DNA of 64,000 nt. Source: Desulfobacterales bacterium (GTDB lineage Bacteria; Desulfobacterota; Desulfobacteria; Desulfobacterales; JAHEIW01). Location of the stretch: contig JASJAN010000023.1 in NCBI GenBank assembly GCA_030066985.1, forward strand, positions 58,676-122,675, read 5' to 3'. The position numbers were made by a program, and so were the translations under genes. Of the stretch, positions 55,724 through 64,000 are shown piece by piece (within the stretch, counting starts at the first letter, position 1; the number at the start of each line of letters is the position of its first letter). The notes under the pieces are model-generated. The model had not been told where the DNA came from and searched no databases. It was given only the letters and a program-made list of their open reading frames with translations.

Positions 55724-56401
55724 ATGCCCCACATAATTGTGAAACTTTATCCCGGAAGATCGGCGGAGCAGAAAAAACAGCTTGCTCGTGAAATCGTCAA
55801 GAAGGTCACAGAGATTGCCGTTTGTGAAGAAAAATCGGTATCTGTCGCATTTGAAGAAGTAACGCCGGAGGAATGGGCTGAGAGGGTTTACCGGCCCGAA
55901 ATCATTCAGAACCAAAAGAATCTGGTGGTCAAGCCGGGCTACAACCCTTTTGAAGAAAAAGAGGCCACTGCAGGCAGCGATGAGAAAGCCGAATTGAAAA
56001 TCAGATCCTATCGGGCAGCGGATCAATCAGCGGTCATCGATTTATGGCATCGCTGTAACCTGGTCGTCCCAAAAAATGATCCCCAAAAAGATATTGAAAT
56101 GAAAGGTCAGGTCCAAGCCGATCTGTTTTTTGTGGGAAAAATCAACAGCCGCATCGTGGCAACAGTTATGGCCGGCTATGACGGGCATCGCGGTTGGATC
56201 TATTATCTGGCGGTGGATCCGGATTTTCAGCGCCAAGGACTTGGTCGTCGCATGATGGAGAAAGTCGAGCGTGAGCTTCAAAGACGTGGATGTCCCAAAA
56301 TTAATTTACAGGTCCGCACGTCAAACCAGGCGGTGATCTCGTTTTATGGGCGCCTGGGGTATTCAGATGACGATGTCATCGGACTGGGCAAGAGATTATA
56401 A
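55724..56401 (+). CDS. Tautomerase-GNAT acetyltransferase fusion protein
   Basis: 225 aa. Residues 1-75 match the 4-oxalocrotonate tautomerase fold of PptA type: catalytic-position Pro directly after Met (MPHIIVKLYPGRS), a helix ending QLAREIVKKV and SVSVAFEEVTPEEWAE. Residues about 85-225 are a GNAT acetyltransferase close to YpeA: LKIRSYRAADQSAVIDLW, WIYYLAVDPDFQRQGLGRRM (acetyl-CoA loop Q-x-x-G-x-G/R) and NQAVISFYGRLGY. AAGGAGA precedes the ATG. Each domain is recognised; the fusion and its substrate are not. Confidence 0.87.
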   Translation: MPHIIVKLYPGRSAEQKKQLAREIVKKVTEIAVCEEKSVSVAFEEVTPEEWAERVYRPEIIQNQKNLVVKPGYNPFEEKEATAGSDEKAELKIRSYRAADQSAVIDLWHRCNLVVPKNDPQKDIEMKGQVQADLFFVGKINSRIVATVMAGYDGHRGWIYYLAVDPDFQRQGLGRRMMEKVERELQRRGCPKINLQVRTSNQAVISFYGRLGYSDDDVIGLGKRL

Positions 56402-56880
56402 CACCTGCTTACATCTAAATTTCTTCAAATGACATCCTGGAATAAAAAAGGGTAATACCTGGATTTTACGCAAGTTGGAGGCTTTCATATGCAAGGCACT
56501 TCAGGACGAATCTATCTGCCTAAGGCGGACGCTTCGCTCTGAATAATCCGCCTGCGGCGGACCGATGGAAGCCTGAGGCCTGTCCGCCTTTGGCGGGCTT
56601 GCCGCGCTGTTCCAAAGGTGAAAATAGATGAGAAATAAAAGGTAATTATCCGTTTTACACACTGAAGAAATTTCTCATCTACTTTCACGTAAGAGCCAGG
56701 AAATAGTTATTAATACTAATAGACAACTATCTATTTTACTTTTCTCCCTTGACCTTAGTTTGCTGATTTTTTATACATGGTGTCTGGGTGAGATGTTATC
56801 AGCCACCCCAGCAGATCTGGTTGTTTTAAGATGGAGGTTTCACAATAAATCTAGCAAAGACATAATGAAAGGAGGATGTA
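56402..56880. other. Intergenic region with nested TCCGCC palindromes
   Basis: It holds TCCGCCTGCGGCGGA (56547-56561), TCCGCCTTTGGCGGG (56583-56597) and a related TCTGCCTAAGGCGGA (56515-56529), the same 15-bp unit found in the palindrome at 12767. A promoter for the dpp genes lies at 56749-56777. No protein-like frame was seen. Confidence 0.55.
56749..56777 (+). promoter_or_regulatory. Promoter for the dipeptide transporter genes
   Basis: TTGACC (56749-56754), a 17-bp spacer and TATACA (56772-56777). The leader to dppA is about 100 nt, ending with AAAGGAGGATGT. Confidence 0.45.
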
Positions 56881-58434
56881 ATGAAAAAATTCGTTATCTT
56901 TAGTTTAGCTGTTTTAATGCTATTTTCGCTGGGTTCGATCGCAGGCGCCAAGACCTTGAAATTGGGCCTGGATGCCGGCCCCGTCTCCCAGGATCCGCAG
57001 GTCCAGCTGTCCGGGGGGATGCTGCAGTATTCACACTGGACGTTTGACCCGCTGGTCCGCTATGCCCAGAATATGGAGTTTGAACCTCGCCTGGCCGAGC
57101 GTTGGGAGCGCATCGATCCCCTGACCATGCGCTTTTTTCTGCGCAAAGGCGTCAAATTTCATAGCGGCAATGCATTTACCGCCAAAGACGTCAAATTTAC
57201 CTTTGAGCGCTTCTACAACAGTGAAGATTTCAAAGGTCTTTTCGAGCCGTTTGCCGGCTGCACCGTGGTCGATGATCACACGGTTGATATCAAAACCAAA
57301 AAACCCTATGCGCTGCTGATCAACATGGCCACCTATATCTTTCCGCTGGACAGTAAATTTTACAGCGGCACGGACGCCACCGGGCAACCCAAAGACGCGG
57401 TCGTCAAAGTCGGCCCTTCATTTGCGCTGCAAAACAGCTCCGGTACCGGTCCGTTCAAAGTCGTCGAATGGGAACAGGGTGCCAAATATGTTTTTGAAAG
57501 ATTCGCCGATTACTGGGACAAGGATTCTCCCGGCAACGTGACCAAAATCGTGCTGACACCCATCAAAGAAGATGCCACCCGGGTAGCAGCCCTGCTTTCC
57601 GGTGATGTCGATTTCATTTCACCGGTGCCGCCCCAGGATTTTCAGCGCGTCGATAAAGATTCCAAAGTTAAACTGGTGACCTATTCCGGCGGCCGCATTA
57701 TCACGGTGCAGTTGAACCAGAAGCGCCGGGCCGAATTCAAAGATGTTAATGTTCGTCAGGCCATTGTGCATGCCATTAACAATGAGGGTATTGCCCAAAA
57801 GATAATGAAAGGCACTGCCACCCCGGCCGGCCAGCAAAGCCCCAAAGGCTACATGGGACATAACCCGGCCCTCAAACCCCGCTTTGACCTCAAAAAAGCC
57901 CAGGATTTCATGAAAAAAGCCGGTCTGGAAAAGGGTTTTGAAGTGACCATGATCGCGCCCAACAATCGTTATGTGAATGATGAAAAGATTGCCGAGGCGG
58001 TCGTCTCTATGCTGGCCAAAATTAACATCAAGGTCAATCTGAAAACCATGCCCAAGGCCCAGTACTGGGATGAGTTTGACGCCCAGGTGGCCGACATTCA
58101 GATGATCGGCTGGCACTCAGATACCGAAGATTCCGGCAATTTCACTGAATTTTTAGGTATGTGCCCCAACAAGGAAACCGGTTACGGCCAGTACAACAGC
58201 GGCAACTTTTGCAATGCTAAAATCGATGAGCTGACCATGGCGGCCCAGGTTGAAACCGATCTGGCAAAACGTACCAAGATTCTGCAGCAGATCGAACAGA
58301 TTCTGTACGATGAGGCCGCATTTGTGCCGTTTCACTGGCAAAACCATTCCTATGCGGGCAAAAATAACGTCATGATCAAGCCGATCATTAATACCATGAA
58401 TTTCCCGTATTTAGGGGATCTGGTCATCAAATAG
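56881..58434 (+). CDS. dppA: Dipeptide/oligopeptide ABC transporter substrate-binding protein
   Basis: A 517-residue periplasmic family 5 solute-binding protein. The signal peptide (MKKFVIFSLAVLMLFSLGSI) is followed by the fold markers LRKGVKFHSGNAFTAKDVKF (the family signature region), GTGPFKVVEWEQGAKYVFER and DVNVRQAIVHAINNEGIAQK. It binds peptides or related oligomers for import by DppBCDF encoded downstream. AGGAGG precedes the ATG. A strong terminator right after it would make the binding protein more abundant than the membrane parts. Confidence 0.92.
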   Translation: MKKFVIFSLAVLMLFSLGSIAGAKTLKLGLDAGPVSQDPQVQLSGGMLQYSHWTFDPLVRYAQNMEFEPRLAERWERIDPLTMRFFLRKGVKFHSGNAFTAKDVKFTFERFYNSEDFKGLFEPFAGCTVVDDHTVDIKTKKPYALLINMATYIFPLDSKFYSGTDATGQPKDAVVKVGPSFALQNSSGTGPFKVVEWEQGAKYVFERFADYWDKDSPGNVTKIVLTPIKEDATRVAALLSGDVDFISPVPPQDFQRVDKDSKVKLVTYSGGRIITVQLNQKRRAEFKDVNVRQAIVHAINNEGIAQKIMKGTATPAGQQSPKGYMGHNPALKPRFDLKKAQDFMKKAGLEKGFEVTMIAPNNRYVNDEKIAEAVVSMLAKINIKVNLKTMPKAQYWDEFDAQVADIQMIGWHSDTEDSGNFTEFLGMCPNKETGYGQYNSGNFCNAKIDELTMAAQVETDLAKRTKILQQIEQILYDEAAFVPFHWQNHSYAGKNNVMIKPIINTMNFPYLGDLVIK

Positions 58435-58462
58435 GCAAAAAAACAGCCTGACATAGAAGTAG

Positions 58463-58503
58463 GGGCAGGTGGCGATGGTCAAATACGTCACCTGCCCTTT
58501 TTT
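58463..58503 (+). terminator. Intrinsic terminator after dppA
   Basis: GGGCAGGTG (58463-58471) pairs with CACCTGCCC (58489-58497), followed by TTTTTT. Read-through would supply dppBCDF. Confidence 0.8.
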
Positions 58504-58518
58504 ATTTGACCTGTTGAG

Positions 58519-58556
58519 CGCTGCCGGCAAGCGCATTTATCCGCCTGCCGGCAGCG
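58519..58556. repeat. Perfect inverted repeat between dppA and dppB
   Basis: CGCTGCCGGCA (58519-58529) and TGCCGGCAGCG (58546-58556) are perfect 11-bp arms. They form a second hairpin after the dppA terminator. Confidence 0.55.
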
Positions 58557-58667
58557 ATATCACTATGATTTTATTCTCGTATTTTTCATGTTTTCCCTCT
58601 TGACCTGCTCCGCCTTTGGTCGTATTAAAAAGCACCGATTCAATTCAGATTTCAACAAGGGCCCGTG

Positions 58668-59642
58668 ATGTTTGCTTTTATCATCCGACGTATCATTCAA
58701 GCCATATTTGTGATGCTGGTCATTAGCCTGTTTGGGTTTTCGATTCAGCACTCGATCGGTGACCCGGTCAGAGACCTGGTGGGCGAGCGCGTCACACCGG
58801 CCGAGCGCGAGGTCATCCGCGAACAACTGGGCTTAAACGATCCCTTTTATATCCAGTATTTCCGTTTTGTGAAAAATGCTTGCCGGGGTGATCTGGGGTT
58901 ATCCTTTTTCTATAAAAAACCGGCCCTGGAGGTTATTATATCCAAGGCCCCCGCAACCATTGAACTGGTGATTGTCACGGCCCTGATCCTGATTGTGGTA
59001 TCCATCCCGGCGGGCGTTTATGCCGCCATCTATCCCAAAAGCTGGTTTTCACGGATCATAATGGCCGTCAGTACCATCGGGGTTGCGGTTCCGGTGTTTC
59101 TGACCGCCATTGCCTTTATCTATTTTTTCAGCGTGGAATTGGGCTGGCTGCCATCCTACGGGCGCGGTGAAACGGTCAACATCTGGGGCTGGGAAAGCGG
59201 TTTTTTTACCTGGGATGGTCTCAAGCACTTAATCCTGCCCAGCGTATCGCTCTCATCGATCATGCTGCCGCTTTTCATTCGACTGGTGCGGGCGGAAATG
59301 ATGGAAATTTTAGAGACCGAATATATTAAATTTGCCTGGGCCAAGGGCCTCCGACGCGAACGCGTCTGGTTCGTTCATGCTTTTAAAAATACTCTGCTGC
59401 CGGTAATCACCATATTTGGCGTCGAGCTCGGAATTCTGGTGGCTTTTACCATTTTGACGGAATCGGTTTTTAACTGGCATGGGATGGGATTTATGTTCAT
59501 CGAAGCGGTCGAACGCTCGGATACCTCTTTACTGGTGGCCTATTTGATGGTGGTGGGTGCGATTTTCGTGGTCATCAACACCATCGTTGATATTGTGTAC
59601 GGGTTTGTCAATCCCACGGTAAGAATAGCAGGCAGAAAATGA
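58668..59642 (+). CDS. dppB: Dipeptide ABC transporter permease DppB
   Basis: A 324-residue inner-membrane permease with about six helices. Family marks are LGLNDPFYIQYFRFVKNACRG near the N-terminus, the inner-membrane coupling segment YIKFAWAKGLRRERVWFVHA and FNWHGMGFMFIEAVERSD. ATG at 58668 is eight nt after AAGG; GTG at 58665 is possible. Its stop overlaps the dppC start (ATGA). Confidence 0.93.
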   Translation: MFAFIIRRIIQAIFVMLVISLFGFSIQHSIGDPVRDLVGERVTPAEREVIREQLGLNDPFYIQYFRFVKNACRGDLGLSFFYKKPALEVIISKAPATIELVIVTALILIVVSIPAGVYAAIYPKSWFSRIIMAVSTIGVAVPVFLTAIAFIYFFSVELGWLPSYGRGETVNIWGWESGFFTWDGLKHLILPSVSLSSIMLPLFIRLVRAEMMEILETEYIKFAWAKGLRRERVWFVHAFKNTLLPVITIFGVELGILVAFTILTESVFNWHGMGFMFIEAVERSDTSLLVAYLMVVGAIFVVINTIVDIVYGFVNPTVRIAGRK

Positions 59643-60556
59643 ACACCTGGCGACGATTTAAGAATTCTTATCTGTTTTACAATTTCAAACAGGATCCCGT
59701 TGCGATCGGCAGCTTCTGCGTGCTGTCGGTTCTGGTCATCATCAGCATCCTGGCGCCGGTGGTGGTGCCGCACGACACCTACGATACGGCAACCATTGAC
59801 ATCCTGGACGCCGAGACCCCGCCGGCCTGGATGGATAACGGCAGCGAAACCTTCCTGTTGGGAACCGATATCCAGGGCCGCGACCTGCTCAGCACCATGA
59901 TTTTCGGCCTGAGGACATCACTGCTTATCGGAGTGGGTGCGGTGTTATTCCAGGCCTTCCTCGGTATTGCGGTCGGTCTTCTTTCCGGCTATTTCGGGGG
60001 TAAGCTGGATGCATTTTTAATGCGCATCGCCGATATTCAATTTTCGATCCCCTATCTGATCGTGGCCATTTTTGCCAGCGCCATTTTCAAGCTGGCCTTT
60101 GGCGTCGGTCGCTGGGAAGAAATGGCACTACCCTTATTGATCATTATTATCGGAATGTCCGAGTGGCCCAAGTATGCCCGCACGGTACGGGCGTCGGTGC
60201 TGGGAGAAAAAAACAAAGAATATGTCGAGGCAGCCCGGGTGATTGGCATCAGTGGCTGGCGGATTATTTTTAGACACATATTGCCCAACACCATGACACC
60301 GGTTCTGGTGCTCTCGACCATCCAGGTGGCCAATGCCGTCATGAGTGAGGCCGCACTTTCGTTTCTGGGATTGGGCATGCCCATCACCAAGCCCTCCCTG
60401 GGGTCTTTAATCCGGTCCGGTTTTGAATACATATTCAGCGGATCCTGGTGGATTACCTTTTTCCCGGGCGTCTTGCTGGTCATTTTTCTCCTGGTTGTTT
60501 TACTGCTCGGAGACTGGCTGCGGGATGTGCTCAATCCTAAACTATATAAAGGCTAA
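59639..60556 (+). CDS. dppC: Dipeptide ABC transporter permease DppC
   Basis: The second permease, 305 aa. The OppC-type N-terminal helix (AIGSFCVLSVLVIISILAPV), LLGTDIQGRDLLSTMIFGLR and the coupling EYVEAARVIGISGWRIIFRH are all typical. It overlaps dppB by 4 nt. A long palindrome (copy E) begins on its stop codon and separates it from dppD. Confidence 0.94.
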   Translation: MNTWRRFKNSYLFYNFKQDPVAIGSFCVLSVLVIISILAPVVVPHDTYDTATIDILDAETPPAWMDNGSETFLLGTDIQGRDLLSTMIFGLRTSLLIGVGAVLFQAFLGIAVGLLSGYFGGKLDAFLMRIADIQFSIPYLIVAIFASAIFKLAFGVGRWEEMALPLLIIIIGMSEWPKYARTVRASVLGEKNKEYVEAARVIGISGWRIIFRHILPNTMTPVLVLSTIQVANAVMSEAALSFLGLGMPITKPSLGSLIRSGFEYIFSGSWWITFFPGVLLVIFLLVVLLLGDWLRDVLNPKLYKG

Positions 60557-60699
60557 ATCCCTATGCAAATATTCATCTTTTGCCCGCTGGCTGCGTTACA
60601 AACCGCTTCAAAATGCTCACGTACTGGCATGTACGCTTCGCTTTTGAAGCACTTTGCGCCTTGCCATCGAAAAAAAACTAAGCATTTCCATAGGGATTA
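60554..60699. repeat. Covarying-arm palindrome, copy E
   Basis: Begins on the dppC stop codon (60554-60556). Outer arms TAAATCCCTATG and CATAGGGATTAA pair. Read on the minus strand, it has the flank GGCAAGGCGCAAA, inner arms GTGCTTCAAAAGC and GCATTTTGAAGC, and core GAAGCGTACATGCCAGTACGTGAG. It sits inside the dpp operon, between dppC and dppD. Confidence 0.75.
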
Positions 60700-60744
60700 A
60701 TCAAATTCCAAATGCTAAACACTAAATACCAAACACCAAGTTAA

Positions 60745-61710
60745 ATGAGTCACCTACTTGAAGTTAAAGATCTGGAAGTTAAATTTGCCTTATGGTCAGG
60801 CGAATTGACCGCCATTGACGGTGTCAGCTTCACGCTCGACCGGGGTGAACGCCTGGGCATCGTGGGTGAAAGCGGAGCCGGAAAGTCGGTTACCGGCTTT
60901 GCCATCATTAATCTGATCAGCCGGCCCGGCTATATTTCCGGTGGTAAGGTTGTATTTGAAAACCAGGAACTCAACCGCCTGCCCGAGGAAGAAATGCGTG
61001 CCATTCGCGGCAACCGCATCAGCATGATATTTCAAGATCCCATGATGACGCTCAATCCGGTTCTGACCATCGCCACCCAGATGACCGAAACCGTATTGGC
61101 CCATGAGAATGTCAGCAAAGCCGATGCCCTGGACATCGCCCTGGAAAAATTAAAAAAAGTCCATATTCCATCTCCCGAAAAAAGATTAGAGCAGTATCCC
61201 CATGAGTGCTCCGGTGGTATGCGGCAGCGTATTGTCATCGCCATTGCACTGCTGACCAATCCCGGTTTGATCATCGCAGATGAACCCACCACCGCCCTGG
61301 ATGTCACCATTCAGGCCGAGATCATGGATTTATTGCTGGAATTATGCGCATCTGAAAAAATGGGCTTGATCCTGATCACCCATGACCTGGGCGTCGTCTC
61401 CCAGATCACCGAAAAAATAGTGGTCATGTATGCGGGCAAAATAGTAGAGAGCGGACCCACCCAGTCGGTGGTGCAGGATCCCAAGCATCCTTATACGCAG
61501 GGTTTAATTAAGGCCTTACCCGGTATCATTCCACCGGGCTCGCGTTTAAACCAGATCCCCGGCATGATGCCGAATCTGACGGAAATACCCCAGGGCTGTG
61601 CGTTTCATCCACGCTGCATGATCAGCGACTCGATCTGCAGCGCGGAGGTGCCAACCCTGATCAGCAAGGAACAACAGGGTCGCATAGTCGCGTGCCATAT
61701 GATTAAATAG
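60745..61710 (+). CDS. dppD: Dipeptide ABC transporter ATP-binding protein DppD
   Basis: A 321-residue ATPase of the Opp/Dpp type. Walker A is GESGAGKSVTGF, the Q-loop FQDPMMTLNPVLTI, the signature CSGGMRQRIVIAIAL, Walker B LIIADEPTTALDV and the switch LITHDLGVV. The C-terminal extension carries the cysteine cluster (CAFHPRCMISDSICSAE, then C near the end) that binds a [4Fe-4S] cluster in relatives. It follows dppC across a 188-nt gap containing a palindrome. Confidence 0.94.
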   Translation: MSHLLEVKDLEVKFALWSGELTAIDGVSFTLDRGERLGIVGESGAGKSVTGFAIINLISRPGYISGGKVVFENQELNRLPEEEMRAIRGNRISMIFQDPMMTLNPVLTIATQMTETVLAHENVSKADALDIALEKLKKVHIPSPEKRLEQYPHECSGGMRQRIVIAIALLTNPGLIIADEPTTALDVTIQAEIMDLLLELCASEKMGLILITHDLGVVSQITEKIVVMYAGKIVESGPTQSVVQDPKHPYTQGLIKALPGIIPPGSRLNQIPGMMPNLTEIPQGCAFHPRCMISDSICSAEVPTLISKEQQGRIVACHMIK

Positions 61711-61750
61711 CCCTTTTTTCTGGGCGAAAGGCAACCAGAAAATTTCAGTC

Positions 61751-62767
61751 ATGGAACCGAATAACAGCCTGCTAACCGTAAAAGAACTGGTTAAACACTT
61801 TGACATTTCCGGTGGTTTACTTGACCAGCTATCATGGGAGAGCGGCCGAATGGTTCGCAAAAAAACCACCGTCAAGGCGGTTAATGCGGTCAGTTTTGCG
61901 ATCAAGCAGCGGGAAACATTGGGTGTTGTGGGCGAAAGCGGCTGCGGAAAGTCCACCCTGGCCAGAGCCGTTATGGGATTGTACCCGCCCAACAGCGGCG
62001 AGATACACTATCAGGATCAACGCATAGACCACCTGAGCCCCCAGCAGATGCTGCCTTTTCGTAAAAAAATGCAAATGATATTTCAGGATCCGTATGCTTC
62101 TTTAAATCCCCGCATGACGGTCAATAAGATTCTGGCTGAACCGGTCTATTTTCACAACAGGTCCATCACATCCCAGGCAGCCCAGGACAAGGTGGCCGAG
62201 GTGATGCGCCAGGTAGGCGTGGATCCGGCCTGGGCCGGGCGTTATCCGCACGAATTTTCCGGCGGCCAGCGGCAACGCATCAGCATTGCCCGCGCCCTGA
62301 TGGTTGATCCCGAATTTGTCGTTGCCGATGAGCCGGTTTCAGCCCTTGACGTTTCTATACAGGCCCAAATTTTAAACCTGATGATGCAGGCCCAGGAAAA
62401 ACGGGGCCTGACCTATATGTTTATCACCCATGATCTGGCAGTGGTAAAACATATCAGCACTCGCGTGGCGGTCATGTATCTGGGCACCATATGTGAGCTG
62501 GCGCAGACTCAACAACTATACGAACGACCGCATCACCCATACACGCAGGCGCTGCTGAGTGCCATTCCAGAGCTGGGCATACAAAAACCCAAACATCTGA
62601 AACTCAAAGGCGAAGTCCCAACACCTATCCACCTGCCCTCGGGCTGCGTGTTTCACGGCCGCTGTATCTATGCCAATGAGCGCTGCAAAAAGGAAATACC
62701 CAAACTGATCCAATTGGATTCCGGCACCCAGGTGGCCTGTCACGGCGTTGAAGAAAAAAGAATATAG
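61751..62767 (+). CDS. dppF: Dipeptide ABC transporter ATP-binding protein DppF
   Basis: The partner ATPase, 338 aa. Walker A is GESGCGKSTLAR, signature FSGGQRQRISIARAL, Walker B FVVADEPVSALDV and switch FITHDLAVV. An insert after residue 20 (LDQLSWESGRMVRKKT) is typical of DppF/OppF. The C-terminal cysteines CVFHGRCIYANERC match the Fe-S motif of this group. It follows dppD within 40 nt. Confidence 0.94.
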   Translation: MEPNNSLLTVKELVKHFDISGGLLDQLSWESGRMVRKKTTVKAVNAVSFAIKQRETLGVVGESGCGKSTLARAVMGLYPPNSGEIHYQDQRIDHLSPQQMLPFRKKMQMIFQDPYASLNPRMTVNKILAEPVYFHNRSITSQAAQDKVAEVMRQVGVDPAWAGRYPHEFSGGQRQRISIARALMVDPEFVVADEPVSALDVSIQAQILNLMMQAQEKRGLTYMFITHDLAVVKHISTRVAVMYLGTICELAQTQQLYERPHHPYTQALLSAIPELGIQKPKHLKLKGEVPTPIHLPSGCVFHGRCIYANERCKKEIPKLIQLDSGTQVACHGVEEKRI

Positions 62768-62880
62768 ATAGTGGTATAGTTATGTATAAATATCGGCACC
62801 TTGTGCTGTTTATCTTTTGACATTTACTTTGGGTTCTGGTAGGTCTAATTGATTCTTGTCTGGCAAGCCATTATTTTGTT

Positions 62881-63063
62881 AGAGCCTATCTCAAAAATGC
62901 ATCTAACCCGCCAGAGGCGGGCAGGCGCCCAATGGTCCGCCAATATTCGTGGCGGATTAAAAACCGATTCGAAATACTCGAATACTAACGTTGTATACTC
63001 CGTTGTCGAATCGGTTTGCGCCTTACCCTTGGACGTGATCTACTATTTTTGAAATAGGTTTCA
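62881..63063. repeat. Covarying-arm palindrome, copy F, with inserted small palindromes
   Basis: Outer arms GAGCCTATCTCAAAAATGC and ACTATTTTTGAAATAGGTTTC pair. Read on the minus strand, it has the flank GGGTAAGGCGCAAA, inner arms ACCGATTCGA and TCGAATCGGT, and core GGAGTATACAACGTTAGTATTCGAG, close to copy B. Two extra palindromes (CCCGCCAGAGGCGGGC and TCCGCCAATATTCGTGGCGGA) are inserted in one arm. It lies between dppF and the next binding-protein gene. Confidence 0.7.
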
Positions 63064-63098
63064 GAAGCATGTTAACCAACCAACTGAAAGGGGGACAC

Positions 63099-64000
63099 AT
63101 GTTCAAAAAAATTATTTTATTATCAACCTTGGTCGTCTTTTTGTGTGCCGGTGTGGCACTGGCGGCGCCCAAATCCGGTGGCACGTTGATCTGGGGCCGC
63201 GGTGGCGACAGCGTCGGGCTGGATGCGGCCTATGAAACCGACGGCAACTCGTTTCAGGTATGTGACAACATATACGAAGCGCTGGTTTTCTATAAGGATG
63301 AGTCCACCGATCTGGAACCCGGATTGGCAAAATCCTGGGAAATCTCGCCGGATGGCCTGACTTACCGGTTCAAGCTTCGCAAGGGTGTCAAATTCCATGA
63401 TGGCACGCCTTTCAATGCCGATGCGGTGGTGTTTTCCATCGGCCGCATGATGAAAGAACCCAACGTCAAATTTAACGGCAAAGGCTGGAAAATCCCTCCA
63501 CAGGAGCGCACACCAGAGTACTGGGTATCCATGGAAATGGATGAAACCATCGGCTCCATTGAGGCCACCGGTGAGTATGCGGTGGTTTTTAAACTCAAAA
63601 GAGTTGAGGCACCGTTTCTGGCCAACATGGGCATGGACTTTGCCAATATCATCAGCCCAACGGCTTTTCTGAAAAACCCCAAGGAATTTTTACGCAATCC
63701 AGTGGGCACCGGTCCGTTTGTATTTGAAAAATGGGTCAAAGACGATAAAATTGTCCTGAAGAAAAATGAAAACTACTGGGACAAATCTGCTGGTCCTTAT
63801 CTGGACAAAATCGTTTTCCGCTCCATTCCTGAAAATTCGGTGCGCTTTCTGGAACTGAAAGCCGGCAGTATCCACGCCTGCCAGTTTCCCAATCCAGCGG
63901 ATATCGAACTTGCCCGTCAGGATAAAAACATCAAGCTCGTCTCTCAACCGGGCATGAATATCGGCTACCTGTCTTTTAACCACACCAAGGAACCCTGGAA
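63099..64000 (+). CDS. dppA: Second dipeptide/oligopeptide substrate-binding protein (partial)
   Basis: 300 complete codons, open at the right edge. A signal peptide (IILLSTLVVFLCAGVALA) is followed by the family 5 fold: GRGGDSVGLDAAYETDG, the LRKGVKFHDGTPFNADAVVF signature and NPVGTGPFVFEKWVKDD. Upstream AAGGGGG is a moderate ribosome-binding site. It is a second, distinct binding protein for the same transporter, or the start of another system beyond the edge. Confidence 0.9.
   Translation, partial: MFKKIILLSTLVVFLCAGVALAAPKSGGTLIWGRGGDSVGLDAAYETDGNSFQVCDNIYEALVFYKDESTDLEPGLAKSWEISPDGLTYRFKLRKGVKFHDGTPFNADAVVFSIGRMMKEPNVKFNGKGWKIPPQERTPEYWVSMEMDETIGSIEATGEYAVVFKLKRVEAPFLANMGMDFANIISPTAFLKNPKEFLRNPVGTGPFVFEKWVKDDKIVLKKNENYWDKSAGPYLDKIVFRSIPENSVRFLELKAGSIHACQFPNPADIELARQDKNIKLVSQPGMNIGYLSFNHTKEPW

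Noticed and set aside
62849..63052. 67-codon plus-strand ORF
   Set aside because: It runs through palindrome copy F and is explained by that repeat.

Overview
The window looks like chromosome from an anaerobic, selenium-using member of the Desulfobacterota (Desulfobacterales-like). This is inferred from gene content: a Sec-containing periplasmic formate dehydrogenase, a Na+-type F0 sector, an Mrp antiporter, a multidomain Fe-S/flavin ene-reductase and two complete Liv-type amino-acid ABC transporters. No rRNA, tRNA, phage, insertion sequence or CRISPR array was seen. Coding density is ordinary, but intergenic spaces are crowded with palindromic repeats.

Layout. Positions 1-16 kb hold mixed housekeeping and hypothetical genes: an OmpA-DUF1573 protein cut by the left edge, priA, a uracil salvage pair (upp-uraA), a trypsin-like protease with a small partner, a DUF4124-glutaredoxin, asparaginase, an ene-reductase and an orphan fliN. 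From 17 to 30.5 kb lies an amino-acid region: ornithine cyclodeaminase-like and D-amino-acid-oxidase-like enzymes, then two convergent liv clusters, the second with LivH and LivM fused. From 30.6 to 34.4 kb are nadK, ahcY and metK. From 35 to 40 kb is fdhA(Sec)-fdhB-fdhE. From 40.2 to 43.9 kb is an envelope thiol-redox set: dsbD facing a three-gene operon of thioredoxin-fold proteins, one with a Sec active site. From 44 to 49.3 kb is an F0-only ATP synthase operon flanked by two cytidylate-kinase-like genes. From 49.4 to 55.3 kb is a complete mrpABCDEFG Na+/H+ antiporter. From 55.7 kb to the right edge are a tautomerase-GNAT fusion and a dipeptide ABC transporter.

Main discoveries. (1) Three in-frame UGA codons are best read as selenocysteine. 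One is the known site of formate dehydrogenase, one gives a U-P-F-C redox motif in a thioredoxin-fold protein, and one replaces the first Cys of the C-G-C-T motif in a DUF1573 domain. Each is followed by a hairpin of the kind expected for a bacterial SECIS. (2) The F0 operon encodes a 324-residue c subunit made of four fused hairpins. Only hairpin 1 keeps the Na+ ligands Gln32 and Glu65; the other three have lost both. A normal single-hairpin Na+-type c subunit follows. (3) Six long palindromes share a conserved core and flanks, but their inner arms differ in sequence while staying self-complementary. Most of them begin or end on a stop codon. Other intergenic palindromes are built from short repeated words, and small TCCGCC-N3-GGCGGA palindromes lie inside some of these larger elements.

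How it fits together: Na+-type c subunits beside an Mrp antiporter suggest use of a sodium gradient. Periplasmic formate oxidation, a DsbD-fed thiol relay and heavy uptake of amino acids and peptides suggest a life on formate/H2 and protein breakdown products in sediment. The lifestyle statement is inference.
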